Below are positions 1-5,255 of a DNA stretch of 5,255 nucleotides, in pieces. The stretch spans positions 1 to 5,255 of the forward strand of contig JAJDEL010000094.1 of assembly GCA_029259835.1 (NCBI GenBank), written 5' to 3'. The stretch's first letter is position 1. Every line of letters starts with the position of its first letter. This stretch comes from Planctomicrobium sp. (GTDB lineage: Bacteria; Planctomycetota; Planctomycetia; Planctomycetales; Planctomycetaceae). A model generated the notes under the pieces. It did not search any database and was not told the DNA's origin. It worked only from the letters and a program-made list of their open reading frames with translations. Both the position numbers and the translations under genes were made by a program.

Positions 1-925
1 TTCCAAAGAGGGAGCGTTCCAAATCGGCTCCGTCAACAATACTGGTCTCTCCCGATTTGATGATCACGTCACCATCTTCGAGTCCAGCCTTGGCTGCTGG
101 AGAATCCTTCTGCGTAGATTGTACAATCAGCTTTCGATCTCGCCCGTTTTTGAAATCGATGGCTCGAATTCCATGAAACGTTTGATGATGCCGTTCGATG
201 TTGATGAGCCGTGCGATTGTCTTACGGGCAGCGTCAATCGGAATCGCAAACCCGATTCGTTGAGCACCAGCTCGAATCGCAACGTTGATGCCAATCACCT
301 CTCCATCTGCGTTGATTAGTGGACCACCACTGTTGCCCGGATTGATAGCAGCGTCAATCTGAATCAAATTTTCGTAAGGTTGTTCCGCACTCACTTCAAC
401 GTTACGGGATTTGTGACTGACAATCCCTTGTGTCACAGTAGACTCATATCCATATGCGTTTCCAATCGCAATGACATCTTCACCAAGCATCAAATCTGAA
501 GATGAACCGATTGTCGCAACAGTCAAATTCTCTCGTGACTCAATTTTGATCACTGCCAAATCCTGGCGTGAATCATAAGCAAGTACCCGAGCGTCGTATT
601 CGTTTCCGCCATATGTTGTAATACGAAGACGTTCCACATCCTGAACGACGTGATAGTTGGTGACGATGTATCCACGTTCGTCAATGACAATACCCGTGCC
701 CATTCCATTGATTTTGGAGGACTTGCCAGTAGAGAAAACAACGTCAAGAGATTTTTGACGTTTCTCTGTATGGATATTCACACTCGACTTCAATGCCTGA
801 GCAACAATGCGCGTACGCGTTGAGTTGCGGAGTGATTGAAAATCTTCATCGGCTCGAACCGATGAGGCGAGTGTCACACTCATTAATGCCAAACAAATAT
901 GAATTTGGCGTAAACTTTTCGTCAT
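1..925 (-). CDS. HtrA/DegP-family trypsin-like serine protease with PDZ domain (partial, 3' end outside window)
   Basis: Read on the minus strand from ATG at 925, the frame stays open to the window edge (308 codons). Seen: a basic N-terminus and hydrophobic stretch (residues 1-25) with a likely signal peptidase site after VRA25. A trypsin-like domain follows with all three catalytic residues: His92 in TNYHVV, Asp122 in RQDLAVIK and Ser199 in INPGNSGGP. A PDZ domain begins near residue 250 (KDSPAAKAGLEDGDVI at 273-288) and is cut at about residue 308. Known of the family: HtrA proteases degrade or refold misfolded proteins in the periplasm, with PDZ domains controlling substrate access. An in-frame ATG at 976 would add 17 residues. 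I prefer 925 because it places the signal peptide at the very N-terminus. The number of PDZ domains, and so DegP versus DegS type, cannot be told here. Confidence 0.95.
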   Translation of the reverse strand, partial: MTKSLRQIHICLALMSVTLASSVRADEDFQSLRNSTRTRIVAQALKSSVNIHTEKRQKSLDVVFSTGKSSKINGMGTGIVIDERGYIVTNYHVVQDVERLRITTYGGNEYDARVLAYDSRQDLAVIKIESRENLTVATIGSSSDLMLGEDVIAIGNAYGYESTVTQGIVSHKSRNVEVSAEQPYENLIQIDAAINPGNSGGPLINADGEVIGINVAIRAGAQRIGFAIPIDAARKTIARLINIERHHQTFHGIRAIDFKNGRDRKLIVQSTQKDSPAAKAGLEDGDVIIKSGETSIVDGADLERSLFG

Positions 926-1071
926 CTGCGGACCTGTTCCGAATGGAGTGCGGAGTCCAATGTTGGCGAGATCCATCTGGCCTACTGGAAATCATTCCTT
1001 TGATCTCACAAGGTCAAACATCGGAACCAAGCCAACAGCCCCTTGAAACGCCACAATCCTCGACGCACAAC

Positions 1072-1102
1072 TTGCCTAATCGACACCTGTTGACTTAGGC
1101 AA
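1072..1102. repeat. 8-bp perfect inverted repeat in the divergent intergenic region, possible operator
   Basis: TTGCCTAA (1072-1079) and its exact reverse complement TTAGGCAA (1095-1102) flank a 15-nt spacer. The spacer can add four more pairs (CGAC with GTTG, one G-T wobble) around an ACCT loop. The right arm begins at the last base of the -35 box proposed at 1090-1095. That position suits a repressor operator between the divergent protease and TPR genes, but binding is inference. No T tract follows on either strand, so an intrinsic terminator is less likely. Confidence 0.5.
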
Positions 1103-1118
1103 ACCTGATGACTTTACT
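1090..1118 (+). promoter_or_regulatory. Candidate sigma70-like promoter for the TPR gene
   Basis: TTGACT (1090-1095, five of six consensus bases) lies 17 nt from TTTACT (1113-1118, four of six). Transcription would start near 1125, giving a leader of about 55 nt before the ATG at 1180. This start point lies downstream of the in-frame ATG at 1108 and so argues against that start codon. The call rests on consensus matching only. Confidence 0.45.
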
Positions 1119-1179
1119 AAAAGTGATTTTTCAGAATCCGACTTCTTTTTCCCGCTCACCTCAAGTTGAATCGACACCA

Positions 1180-1485
1180 ATGACACGACGAGTAAAAATT
1201 GAATCACTGCTGCAAAATTCGCCGGACGATGTCTTCCTGAACTACGCATATGCTATGGAATTCATTAAAGAGTCCGAGATTGAGTCGGCGCGCGAAATCT
1301 TCGCTAAAGTCCGCAAACTCGACCCAGATTACGTGCCTGCCTATTTTCAGGAGGCTCAGATGCTGGCGCATGAAGATCTCACTGCTGAAGCAAAGCAGAT
1401 TCTCGCCTCCGGAATCGAAGTCGCACGACGGACTGGCGATAACCACGCCCTTGGAGAAATGACAGAGTTCATGGAAACATTGTAG
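1180..1485 (+). CDS. Small tetratricopeptide-repeat (TPR) protein, 101 aa
   Basis: The protein is almost entirely predicted TPR helices: TPR1 about residues 16-49 (DDVFLNYAYAMEF to RKLDP), TPR2 about 50-83 (YVPAYFQEAQML to GIEVA), and a capping helix at 87-101. The LDPDYVPAYF junction is typical of the TPR consensus. There is no signal peptide, so it is probably cytoplasmic. TPRs bind other proteins; the partner is unknown. From memory, proteins of this length and pattern recur in planctomycetes and related bacteria (not checked). The frame opens at an ATG at 1108, but those extra 24 residues are not TPR-like and the proposed transcription start lies after that codon, so ATG 1180 is preferred. 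No clear Shine-Dalgarno precedes it. It is divergent from the protease gene and separated from the next gene by 114 nt containing a terminator-like hairpin. Confidence 0.85.
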   Translation: MTRRVKIESLLQNSPDDVFLNYAYAMEFIKESEIESAREIFAKVRKLDPDYVPAYFQEAQMLAHEDLTAEAKQILASGIEVARRTGDNHALGEMTEFMETL

Positions 1486-1499
1486 GCAGCCATCGTCGT

Positions 1500-1515
1500 T
1501 TCATTCTGGAATGAA
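1500..1515. repeat. Short perfect inverted repeat after the TPR gene
   Basis: TTCATT (1500-1505) and AATGAA (1510-1515) are exact reverse complements around CTGG; the inner C and G extend the symmetry to 7 bp. It sits 14 nt after the TPR stop codon. It could be a small mRNA 3'-end hairpin or a protein-binding palindrome. It is AT-rich and has no T tract. Confidence 0.3.
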
Positions 1516-1530
1516 CTTGATTCCCTTTGT

Positions 1531-1558
1531 ACTGCTTACTTGCGCAGTTCGTTTTTTT
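1531..1558 (+). terminator. Weak intrinsic-terminator-like hairpin with T tract
   Basis: ACTGC (1531-1535) pairs with GCAGT (1544-1548) around an 8-nt loop, followed after TCG by seven T residues (1552-1558). It lies about 45 nt after the TPR stop codon and before the next gene, the right place to end that transcript. The stem has only 5 bp, so termination may be partial and read-through into the next gene is possible. Confidence 0.4.
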
Positions 1559-1599
1559 AATTTCCCGCAATCTTGGGTCTCTTGGAGTAAGAGTGTGAG

Positions 1600-1938
1600 A
1601 TGTCTGAGTTCCTAAAAGCTCTTTGGAGCGAACCGTGGTGGACCTTCGACCAGCAAGTAGCCAGTTTCTGGGGACATCTTTACCGTGGGTTCAACATCTT
1701 CGAAGGCATTGTTTGGGTTGTCTTTGCGTTGGTTGTTTTCTGGCGTTACCTGAGGCGTGGACAATCTTTCTGGGAAATCGTTTACGCGATTGCGTTCTTA
1801 CTCTTCGGGCTGACTGACTTTCGCGAAGCTTCCACGATTTCAGCTCCGCTCGTGCTAGTCAAAGGGATCATTCTTATCCTACTCTTACGACTTCGCCACT
1901 TTGTTATCAAGAACTGCTACACCAATGCCTGGTACTGA
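1600..1938 (+). CDS. Small integral membrane protein, 112 aa, three predicted helices, function unknown
   Basis: I do not recognise the family. Three hydrophobic segments are visible: about residues 33-50 (FNIFEGIVWVVFALVVFW), 57-73 (FWEIVYAIAFLLFGLTDF) and 82-98 (APLVLVKGIILILLLRL). Basic clusters follow the first (RYLRR, 49-53) and third (RLRH), so the positive-inside rule suggests N-terminus out and C-terminus in. The N-terminal 30 residues are rich in Trp and aromatic residues (LWSEPWW) and may lie along the membrane surface. ATG 1600 is preceded by GGAG at 1584-1587, a rather distant ribosome-binding site. The stop codon lies 7 nt before the preferred start of the amidohydrolase, so the two are probably co-transcribed and translationally coupled. 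An out-of-frame ORF at 1623-1817 over the same DNA lacks these features. Confidence 0.75.
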   Translation: MSEFLKALWSEPWWTFDQQVASFWGHLYRGFNIFEGIVWVVFALVVFWRYLRRGQSFWEIVYAIAFLLFGLTDFREASTISAPLVLVKGIILILLLRLRHFVIKNCYTNAWY

Positions 1939-1945
1939 ATTTCGT

Positions 1946-3139
1946 ATGACAGTCTCGATCACTCTGGGAAAATTCCTGGGTGCTATCACCTGTCTGATGC
2001 TCCTGTTGATCTGTTCGAAGAACTTCGCACAAGAAGCAAAACCAGAGCGTCCGCGACGAATTTACCTCGACGAATTTCGGCCGACTCCGGTTCTCAAGGC
2101 TAGCGAACACATTCTGAAGCGGGCGAAGTATCCTTGCGTCAATGTTCATTCGCACCCTGGCAAGCTCTCTGTCGAAGAACTCGATGAGATGGTCAAAACG
2201 ATGGACGCTGCAAATATCGCTGTCAGTGTGAGTCTCGATGGGCGTGCTGGTCCGGCGTTTGCTGATCACTATCAACTTCTTCAGAAGCGACATCCAAACC
2301 GATTCGTAGTCTTCGTTCGTATGGATTACATCGGAGACGGTGATCCTGATGATCCGGATTCCTGGGATGTTCACAAACCTGGTTACGGCTTACGGATGGC
2401 CGACCGGCTCACTGAAGCTGTTCGACAGGGCGCACGAGGACTTAAACTCCTCAAGGATCTGGGGCTTTTTTTGAAAGACCCCGACGGCAAACTGATCACC
2501 CCTGATGATTCGCGTTTTGATCCTGTCTGGGCGAAAGCGGCAGAGTTGAATGTCCCTGTGCTGTGGCATTGTGCAGATCCGGTTTCCTTCTTCAAACCGA
2601 CGAATGAAAAGAACGAGCGTTGGGAAGAACTCTATCGGCATCCTGAGTGGAGTTTTTTTGGAGAGCAGTTCCCGAGCCATCAGGAACTGATCGACGCCCG
2701 CAACCGCGTCATCGCCCGACACCCGCAGACGACATTCATCTGCGCTCACATGGCAGACATCCCGGAAGATCTCAAGAAACTCCGAACTTATCTCGACAAG
2801 TATCCGAATATGAATGTCGAAATCGCCGCCCGTGTCGCAGAGTTAGGTCGGCAGCCGTTCACAGCCAGAAAATTCTTCCTTAAATATTCTGACCGCATTC
2901 TTTTCGGTACAGATGGTGTTCCACCGATGTCGGAACTCGTCCCGCACTTTCGGTTTCTCGAAACGTTCGATGAAAACTTCCCCTACGAAGACAACCCATT
3001 CCCTCCGCAGGGACTCTGGAACATCTATGGTCTCGGGCTACCGAACGAAGTTCTCAAAAAGGTCTACCACAAAAACGCAGAACGCCTCATCCCAGGCATG
3101 AAAGAGGCGTTGAAAAGCAAATCCACGAGTGCGAAGTAA
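1946..3139 (+). CDS. Exported metal-dependent amidohydrolase (Amidohydro_2-like TIM-barrel), 397 aa
   Basis: Seen: an N-terminal signal peptide (residues 1-28; hydrophobic core about 10-23, likely cleavage after NFA28 before QEAK). The mature region carries metal-ligand motifs spaced as in the amidohydrolase superfamily: HSH at 68-70 after the first strand, a GLKLL lysine near 167, His208 in VLWHCADP, His268 in FICAHMAD and Asp323 in LFGTDGVPP. A C-terminal YHKNAERLIPG (374-384) matches the usual last helix of Amidohydro_2 proteins. Family members hydrolyse or decarboxylate small ring or acid substrates; the substrate here is unknown. Upstream in-frame starts are TTG 1901 and ATG 1925, both overlapping the preceding gene. 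ATG 1946 follows its stop by 7 nt and gives a compact signal peptide, but 1925 is also possible. No strong Shine-Dalgarno is seen. It converges with pheS. Confidence 0.9.
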   Translation: MTVSITLGKFLGAITCLMLLLICSKNFAQEAKPERPRRIYLDEFRPTPVLKASEHILKRAKYPCVNVHSHPGKLSVEELDEMVKTMDAANIAVSVSLDGRAGPAFADHYQLLQKRHPNRFVVFVRMDYIGDGDPDDPDSWDVHKPGYGLRMADRLTEAVRQGARGLKLLKDLGLFLKDPDGKLITPDDSRFDPVWAKAAELNVPVLWHCADPVSFFKPTNEKNERWEELYRHPEWSFFGEQFPSHQELIDARNRVIARHPQTTFICAHMADIPEDLKKLRTYLDKYPNMNVEIAARVAELGRQPFTARKFFLKYSDRILFGTDGVPPMSELVPHFRFLETFDENFPYEDNPFPPQGLWNIYGLGLPNEVLKKVYHKNAERLIPGMKEALKSKSTSAK

Positions 3140-3146
3140 GAGAAAC

Positions 3147-3164
3147 TGCGGCACCAAAGCCGCG
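3147..3164. terminator. GC-rich hairpin between convergent genes, possible bidirectional terminator
   Basis: GCGGC (3148-3152) pairs exactly with GCCGC (3159-3163) around ACCAAA; a T-G wobble can extend it by one pair. It occupies the 33-nt gap between the amidohydrolase and pheS stop codons, where one structure could serve both transcripts. No T tract is present on either strand, so efficient intrinsic termination is doubtful. Confidence 0.35.
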
Positions 3165-3172
3165 CCTGACAT

Positions 3173-4699
3173 CTACTGCGCCATTGCCATCTCTCCGAGG
3201 GCTTCGATGCGTCCCTGGTACAATTCGCGGATATCGGAAAGGCCGTAGCGAATCATCGCGAGGCGTTCCATGCCGAGTCCCCAGGCCATGACCGGGTGCT
3301 TGCAACCGAGTGGTTCTGTGACTTCAGGCCGGAAGATCCCTGAACCACCCATTTCAATCCACTTTCCACGGCTTTCGAGATAGACGACGACATCAACGCT
3401 CGGCTCTGTGTAAGGATAGAACGCTGGCTTGAACTTCACTTGTTTGAAGCCCATCTTTTTGTAGAACGTTTCAAGCGTTCCAAGAAGTGACGCCAGTGAT
3501 GCGTTTTCATCAATGACAATGCCGTCGACTTGATGGAAAACAGGTAGGTGCTTGTAGCTCATCGTTTCATTACGGCAAACCCAGCCGACGCAGAACGTTT
3601 TGAATGGTGGCTCAGGGTGCTTTGCCAAAGCGCGAATCGTCGAGGCGGTCGTGTGAGTTCGCAGCACGACTTGTTTAGAGATCTCAGGTGACCACTTGTA
3701 TCCCCAACCTTCCGAGCCGGTGTCGCCACCATCTTCATGAGCGCGACGAACACGGTCAACAAGTTCCGCATCTTCTGGAAGTCCGGTCGTCGCTGGTTCG
3801 TCCATGTAGAACGTATCCTGCATGTCGCGGGCAGGGTGGTCTTGCGGCTGGAAGAGGGCATCGAAGTTCCAGAACGAAGACTCGACCATTGGCGAGACAA
3901 CTTCCGTGAAACCCATTTCCAGATACGCGCGACGTGTTTGTTCAATGATTTTCCGCAAAGGATGCACCTTTGCTGGGCGTACATCTTCCGCAGGCAGAGT
4001 GACATCGTACGGTCGCAGCGTGATCTCTCTCCAGAGACCACTGCGCAGGTCATCTGGCGTGAGCAGGTTCCGCTCTTTTTTCACTGAGATCCCGGCTTTG
4101 AAGAGATTTTTCCCCTGATCGGTCATCGATAATGTACGACGGACGCGGCTCTTGATCTTCGCTAAGTCACCACGCTTACCGAGCAGTTTTTTGACACGGT
4201 CTCCATCTTCTAAATCCAGAAGTGAAACTGCATTGCCGTTCGCGGCGAGCAAAGCTTTTTCATCCGCGTCTTGCGCTCCCTCAGCAGCGGCCTTGCCAGC
4301 ATCAGTAATGCGAACTCCTTGTTTGTCTCGCTCAATCCAACCGCGTGCTATTCCCCACCGAAAGACATCATTGACTGCAATCCCTGCCTGCCCGGCTGCC
4401 TTAGCAAAGTCTCCAGTTGCGAGTTCGCCATCAGCGTCAGTGAGGAGTTTCAACGCTTTTCGTTCGGAAAGTCCATCGTTGACAAGTTGAATTGCATCGC
4501 CGGTCGGAATCAATTCATCAAAGTTCTCCTCCGCAATCGAAATCGCTCCACTGTCAGCCGCTTCCTGAGCAACGACAAGAACCTTCGACTGGTCGGTATT
4601 CAGTTCTGCGGCAAGTTCATTCACACCGATCTGCCCGATGGCAGCCAGTTTTTCCCACACGGAGAAAGAGAATTCGTCGAGTTGGAGAGAATTTGACAT
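3173..4699 (-). CDS. pheS: Phenylalanine--tRNA ligase alpha subunit, archaeal/eukaryotic type, 508 aa
   Basis: This is the catalytic subunit of PheRS, which charges tRNA-Phe with phenylalanine in the cytoplasm as an alpha2-beta2 complex with PheT. Class II landmarks: motif 1 around 246-270 (HPLRKIIEQTRRAYLEMGF...SP), ESSFWNFDALFQPQDHPARD at 273-292, RTHTTAS at 347-353, motif 2 with CRNE at 375-378 and FHQVDG at 388-393, PAFYPYTEPS at 425-434, and motif 3 GLGMERLAMIRYG at 474-486. The N-terminal 200 or so residues look like helix-rich winged-helix modules (FSVWEKLAAIGQIGVNELA), as in archaeal and eukaryotic alpha subunits, not the coiled coil of the usual bacterial PheS of about 340 residues. 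The 508-residue length matches human FARSA as I remember it. No pheT flanks it in the window. Start ATG 4699 follows a C-rich leader with no Shine-Dalgarno. Confidence 0.97.
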   Translation of the reverse strand: MSNSLQLDEFSFSVWEKLAAIGQIGVNELAAELNTDQSKVLVVAQEAADSGAISIAEENFDELIPTGDAIQLVNDGLSERKALKLLTDADGELATGDFAKAAGQAGIAVNDVFRWGIARGWIERDKQGVRITDAGKAAAEGAQDADEKALLAANGNAVSLLDLEDGDRVKKLLGKRGDLAKIKSRVRRTLSMTDQGKNLFKAGISVKKERNLLTPDDLRSGLWREITLRPYDVTLPAEDVRPAKVHPLRKIIEQTRRAYLEMGFTEVVSPMVESSFWNFDALFQPQDHPARDMQDTFYMDEPATTGLPEDAELVDRVRRAHEDGGDTGSEGWGYKWSPEISKQVVLRTHTTASTIRALAKHPEPPFKTFCVGWVCRNETMSYKHLPVFHQVDGIVIDENASLASLLGTLETFYKKMGFKQVKFKPAFYPYTEPSVDVVVYLESRGKWIEMGGSGIFRPEVTEPLGCKHPVMAWGLGMERLAMIRYGLSDIRELYQGRIEALGEMAMAQ

Positions 4700-4729
4700 G
4701 GGCTAGGGTCTAGGGTTGGGGGGCAAGGG
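4700..4729 (+). promoter_or_regulatory. G-rich tract with G-quadruplex potential abutting the pheS start codon
   Basis: On the plus strand five G-runs lie close together: 4700-4702, 4706-4708, 4713-4715, 4718-4723 (six G) and 4727-4729, with loops of 3, 4, 2 and 3 nt. This meets the usual G3-N1-7 quadruplex pattern. It includes a tandem 7-bp repeat, CTAGGGT at 4703-4709 and 4710-4716. The plus strand is the pheS template strand, so the mRNA leader would be C-rich and end directly at the AUG. A regulatory role is inference; it replaces any normal ribosome-binding site. Confidence 0.45.
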
Positions 4730-4829
4730 AAGATTGGAAACCATTGTTCCCTGGCAGAGATATCAATATGAGAGCGAATCGTAGCAATGTCTGGCAAATG
4801 TGGAAACTGGGATGATCTCGGGATCTGTC

Positions 4830-4848
4830 GAGAATGATCTCTATTCTC
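4830..4848. repeat. Inverted repeat (hairpin 1) between the DUF1499 gene and pheS
   Basis: GAGAAT (4830-4835) and ATTCTC (4843-4848) are exact reverse complements around a 7-nt loop. It sits directly against a second hairpin at 4848-4871, sharing one base, in the 200-nt gap downstream of the DUF1499 stop and upstream of pheS. An 8-bp direct repeat, ATGATCTC, occurs at 4812-4819 and 4834-4841. Confidence 0.35.
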
Positions 4849-4871
4849 ACTGCTGGATGAGCCAGACAGTG
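4848..4871 (-). terminator. Bulged hairpin after the DUF1499 gene, possible weak terminator
   Basis: On the minus strand, CACTG, a bulged T, CTGG, a CTCAT loop, CCAG and CAGTG form nine pairs (4848-4871). It begins 28 nt after the DUF1499 stop codon, where a transcript end is expected. No T tract follows in the direction of transcription, so it may instead stabilise the mRNA 3' end or act in the pheS leader if transcription continues. Confidence 0.35.
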
Positions 4872-4899
4872 GCACACGATATTGGACATCATGACTGTC

Positions 4900-5255
4900 T
4901 TATGAATCGTCAAACAGTTGTTTGATTCGCTCCATCCGCTTGCGGTTCGCTCCCAGGTCTGAATGCCCGACTCGTGATGCGGAACGGAAGTGGATCAGCT
5001 GGTTTTCCGAGTCGATGTAGAATTCGATATCGTCCACAAATCGAAAGAGGAGACTGGTCGACTCCACGTGTAGGTAATCTTCCGCAGCGGTCACAATCTC
5101 CGTCCTTGGAATTGAACTGAGCGCTTGCTTGAGACGCTCCATCGCACTTGTACTGTCACCCTCGAATGAGAGTGCGTCCATCTTTTTTGATGAATTTTCT
5201 GCCTGCGAACTGACGCAATTGGGTGAACTTGGGCAGGGGGCGAGTTTGCCTGCCG
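4900..5255 (-). CDS. DUF1499 family protein (partial, 5' end outside window)
   Basis: The minus-strand frame is open to the right edge, giving 117 visible codons that end with TAA at 4900-4902. The first ATG in view, at 5181, is probably internal: the 24 codons before it read GKLAPCPSSPNCVSSQAEN..., and the CP-x-SPNCVSS motif is the hallmark N-terminal part of DUF1499. The rest matches the family too: AMERLKQALSSIPRTEIV, a YLHVES strand, LFRFVDDIEFYID, and HFRSASRVGHSDLGANRKR near the end. The family's function is unknown; the two conserved cysteines may form a disulfide or bind a ligand (inference). The true start, and any signal peptide or membrane segment, lies beyond 5255. It is on the same strand as pheS, 200 nt upstream of it, with hairpins between. 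Confidence 0.9.
   Translation of the reverse strand, partial: AGKLAPCPSSPNCVSSQAENSSKKMDALSFEGDSTSAMERLKQALSSIPRTEIVTAAEDYLHVESTSLLFRFVDDIEFYIDSENQLIHFRSASRVGHSDLGANRKRMERIKQLFDDS

Noticed and set aside
550..747. Minus-strand 65-residue ORF within the protease gene
   Set aside because: It is in another frame of the protease coding sequence, whose own frame shows the full catalytic triad.
974..1065. Promoter for the protease gene using TTGACC on the minus strand
   Set aside because: No acceptable -10 hexamer lies 16-18 nt downstream; only TGATTT, a poor match, is present.
793..1098. Plus-strand 101-residue ORF
   Set aside because: Largely antisense to the N-terminal part of the protease gene; the product has no recognisable domain, and the ORF ends inside the inverted repeat and promoter region.
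1108..1179. Longer N-terminus for the TPR protein from ATG 1108
   Set aside because: The extra 24 residues are not TPR-like, and the best promoter places the transcription start near 1125, after this codon.
1946..2029. Lipoprotein signal in the amidohydrolase (Cys23 in LLLIC)
   Set aside because: The residue before Cys is Ile, where a lipobox normally has Gly, Ala or Ser; cleavage after NFA28 fits a type I signal peptide better.
1907..2749. Minus-strand ORFs of 155, 119 and 70 residues antisense to the amidohydrolase
   Set aside because: The plus strand encodes conserved metal-site motifs across this stretch; the antisense products show no family features.
3688..4713. Several plus-strand ORFs of 73-141 residues antisense to pheS
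   Set aside because: They are shadows of the pheS frame, with biased Ser/Arg-rich translations and no domain.

Overview
The window looks like a stretch of chromosome from a bacterium, most likely a planctomycete. This is inference from four things: the exported amidohydrolase, the roughly 100-residue TPR protein, the archaeal/eukaryotic-type PheS, and the general lack of strong Shine-Dalgarno sites. No rRNA or marker gene is present to prove it. I see no mobile element, CRISPR array, tRNA or rRNA gene.

Layout, left to right. (1) Positions 1-925, minus strand: the N-terminal 308 residues of a secreted HtrA/DegP-type serine protease with an intact catalytic triad; its C-terminal end lies outside the window. 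(2) Positions 926-1179: a divergent intergenic region with an 8-bp perfect inverted repeat that overlaps the -35 box of a good sigma70-like promoter. (3) Positions 1180-1485, plus: a small two-repeat TPR protein, followed by a short inverted repeat and a hairpin with a T tract. (4) Positions 1600-1938, plus: a three-helix membrane protein of unknown function. (5) Positions 1946-3139, plus: an exported metal-dependent amidohydrolase starting 7 nt after the previous stop, so the two are probably one transcript. (6) Positions 3140-3172: a 33-nt gap between convergent genes that holds a small GC hairpin. (7) Positions 3173-4699, minus: complete pheS, of the archaeal/eukaryotic cytosolic type. (8) Positions 4700-4899: a G-rich tract with strong quadruplex potential directly against the pheS start codon, plus two adjacent hairpins. 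(9) Positions 4900-5255, minus: the C-terminal part of a DUF1499 protein whose start lies beyond the right edge.

The genes do not form one pathway. HtrA (envelope protein quality control), the membrane protein/amidohydrolase pair and DUF1499 are cell-envelope or unknown functions, and PheS is core translation. I found no convincing new multi-gene system. The points most worth a second look are the archaeal/eukaryotic-type PheS with no pheT beside it, the G-rich element at its start, the promoter-overlapping inverted repeat at 1072-1102, and the coupled membrane protein/exported amidohydrolase pair.
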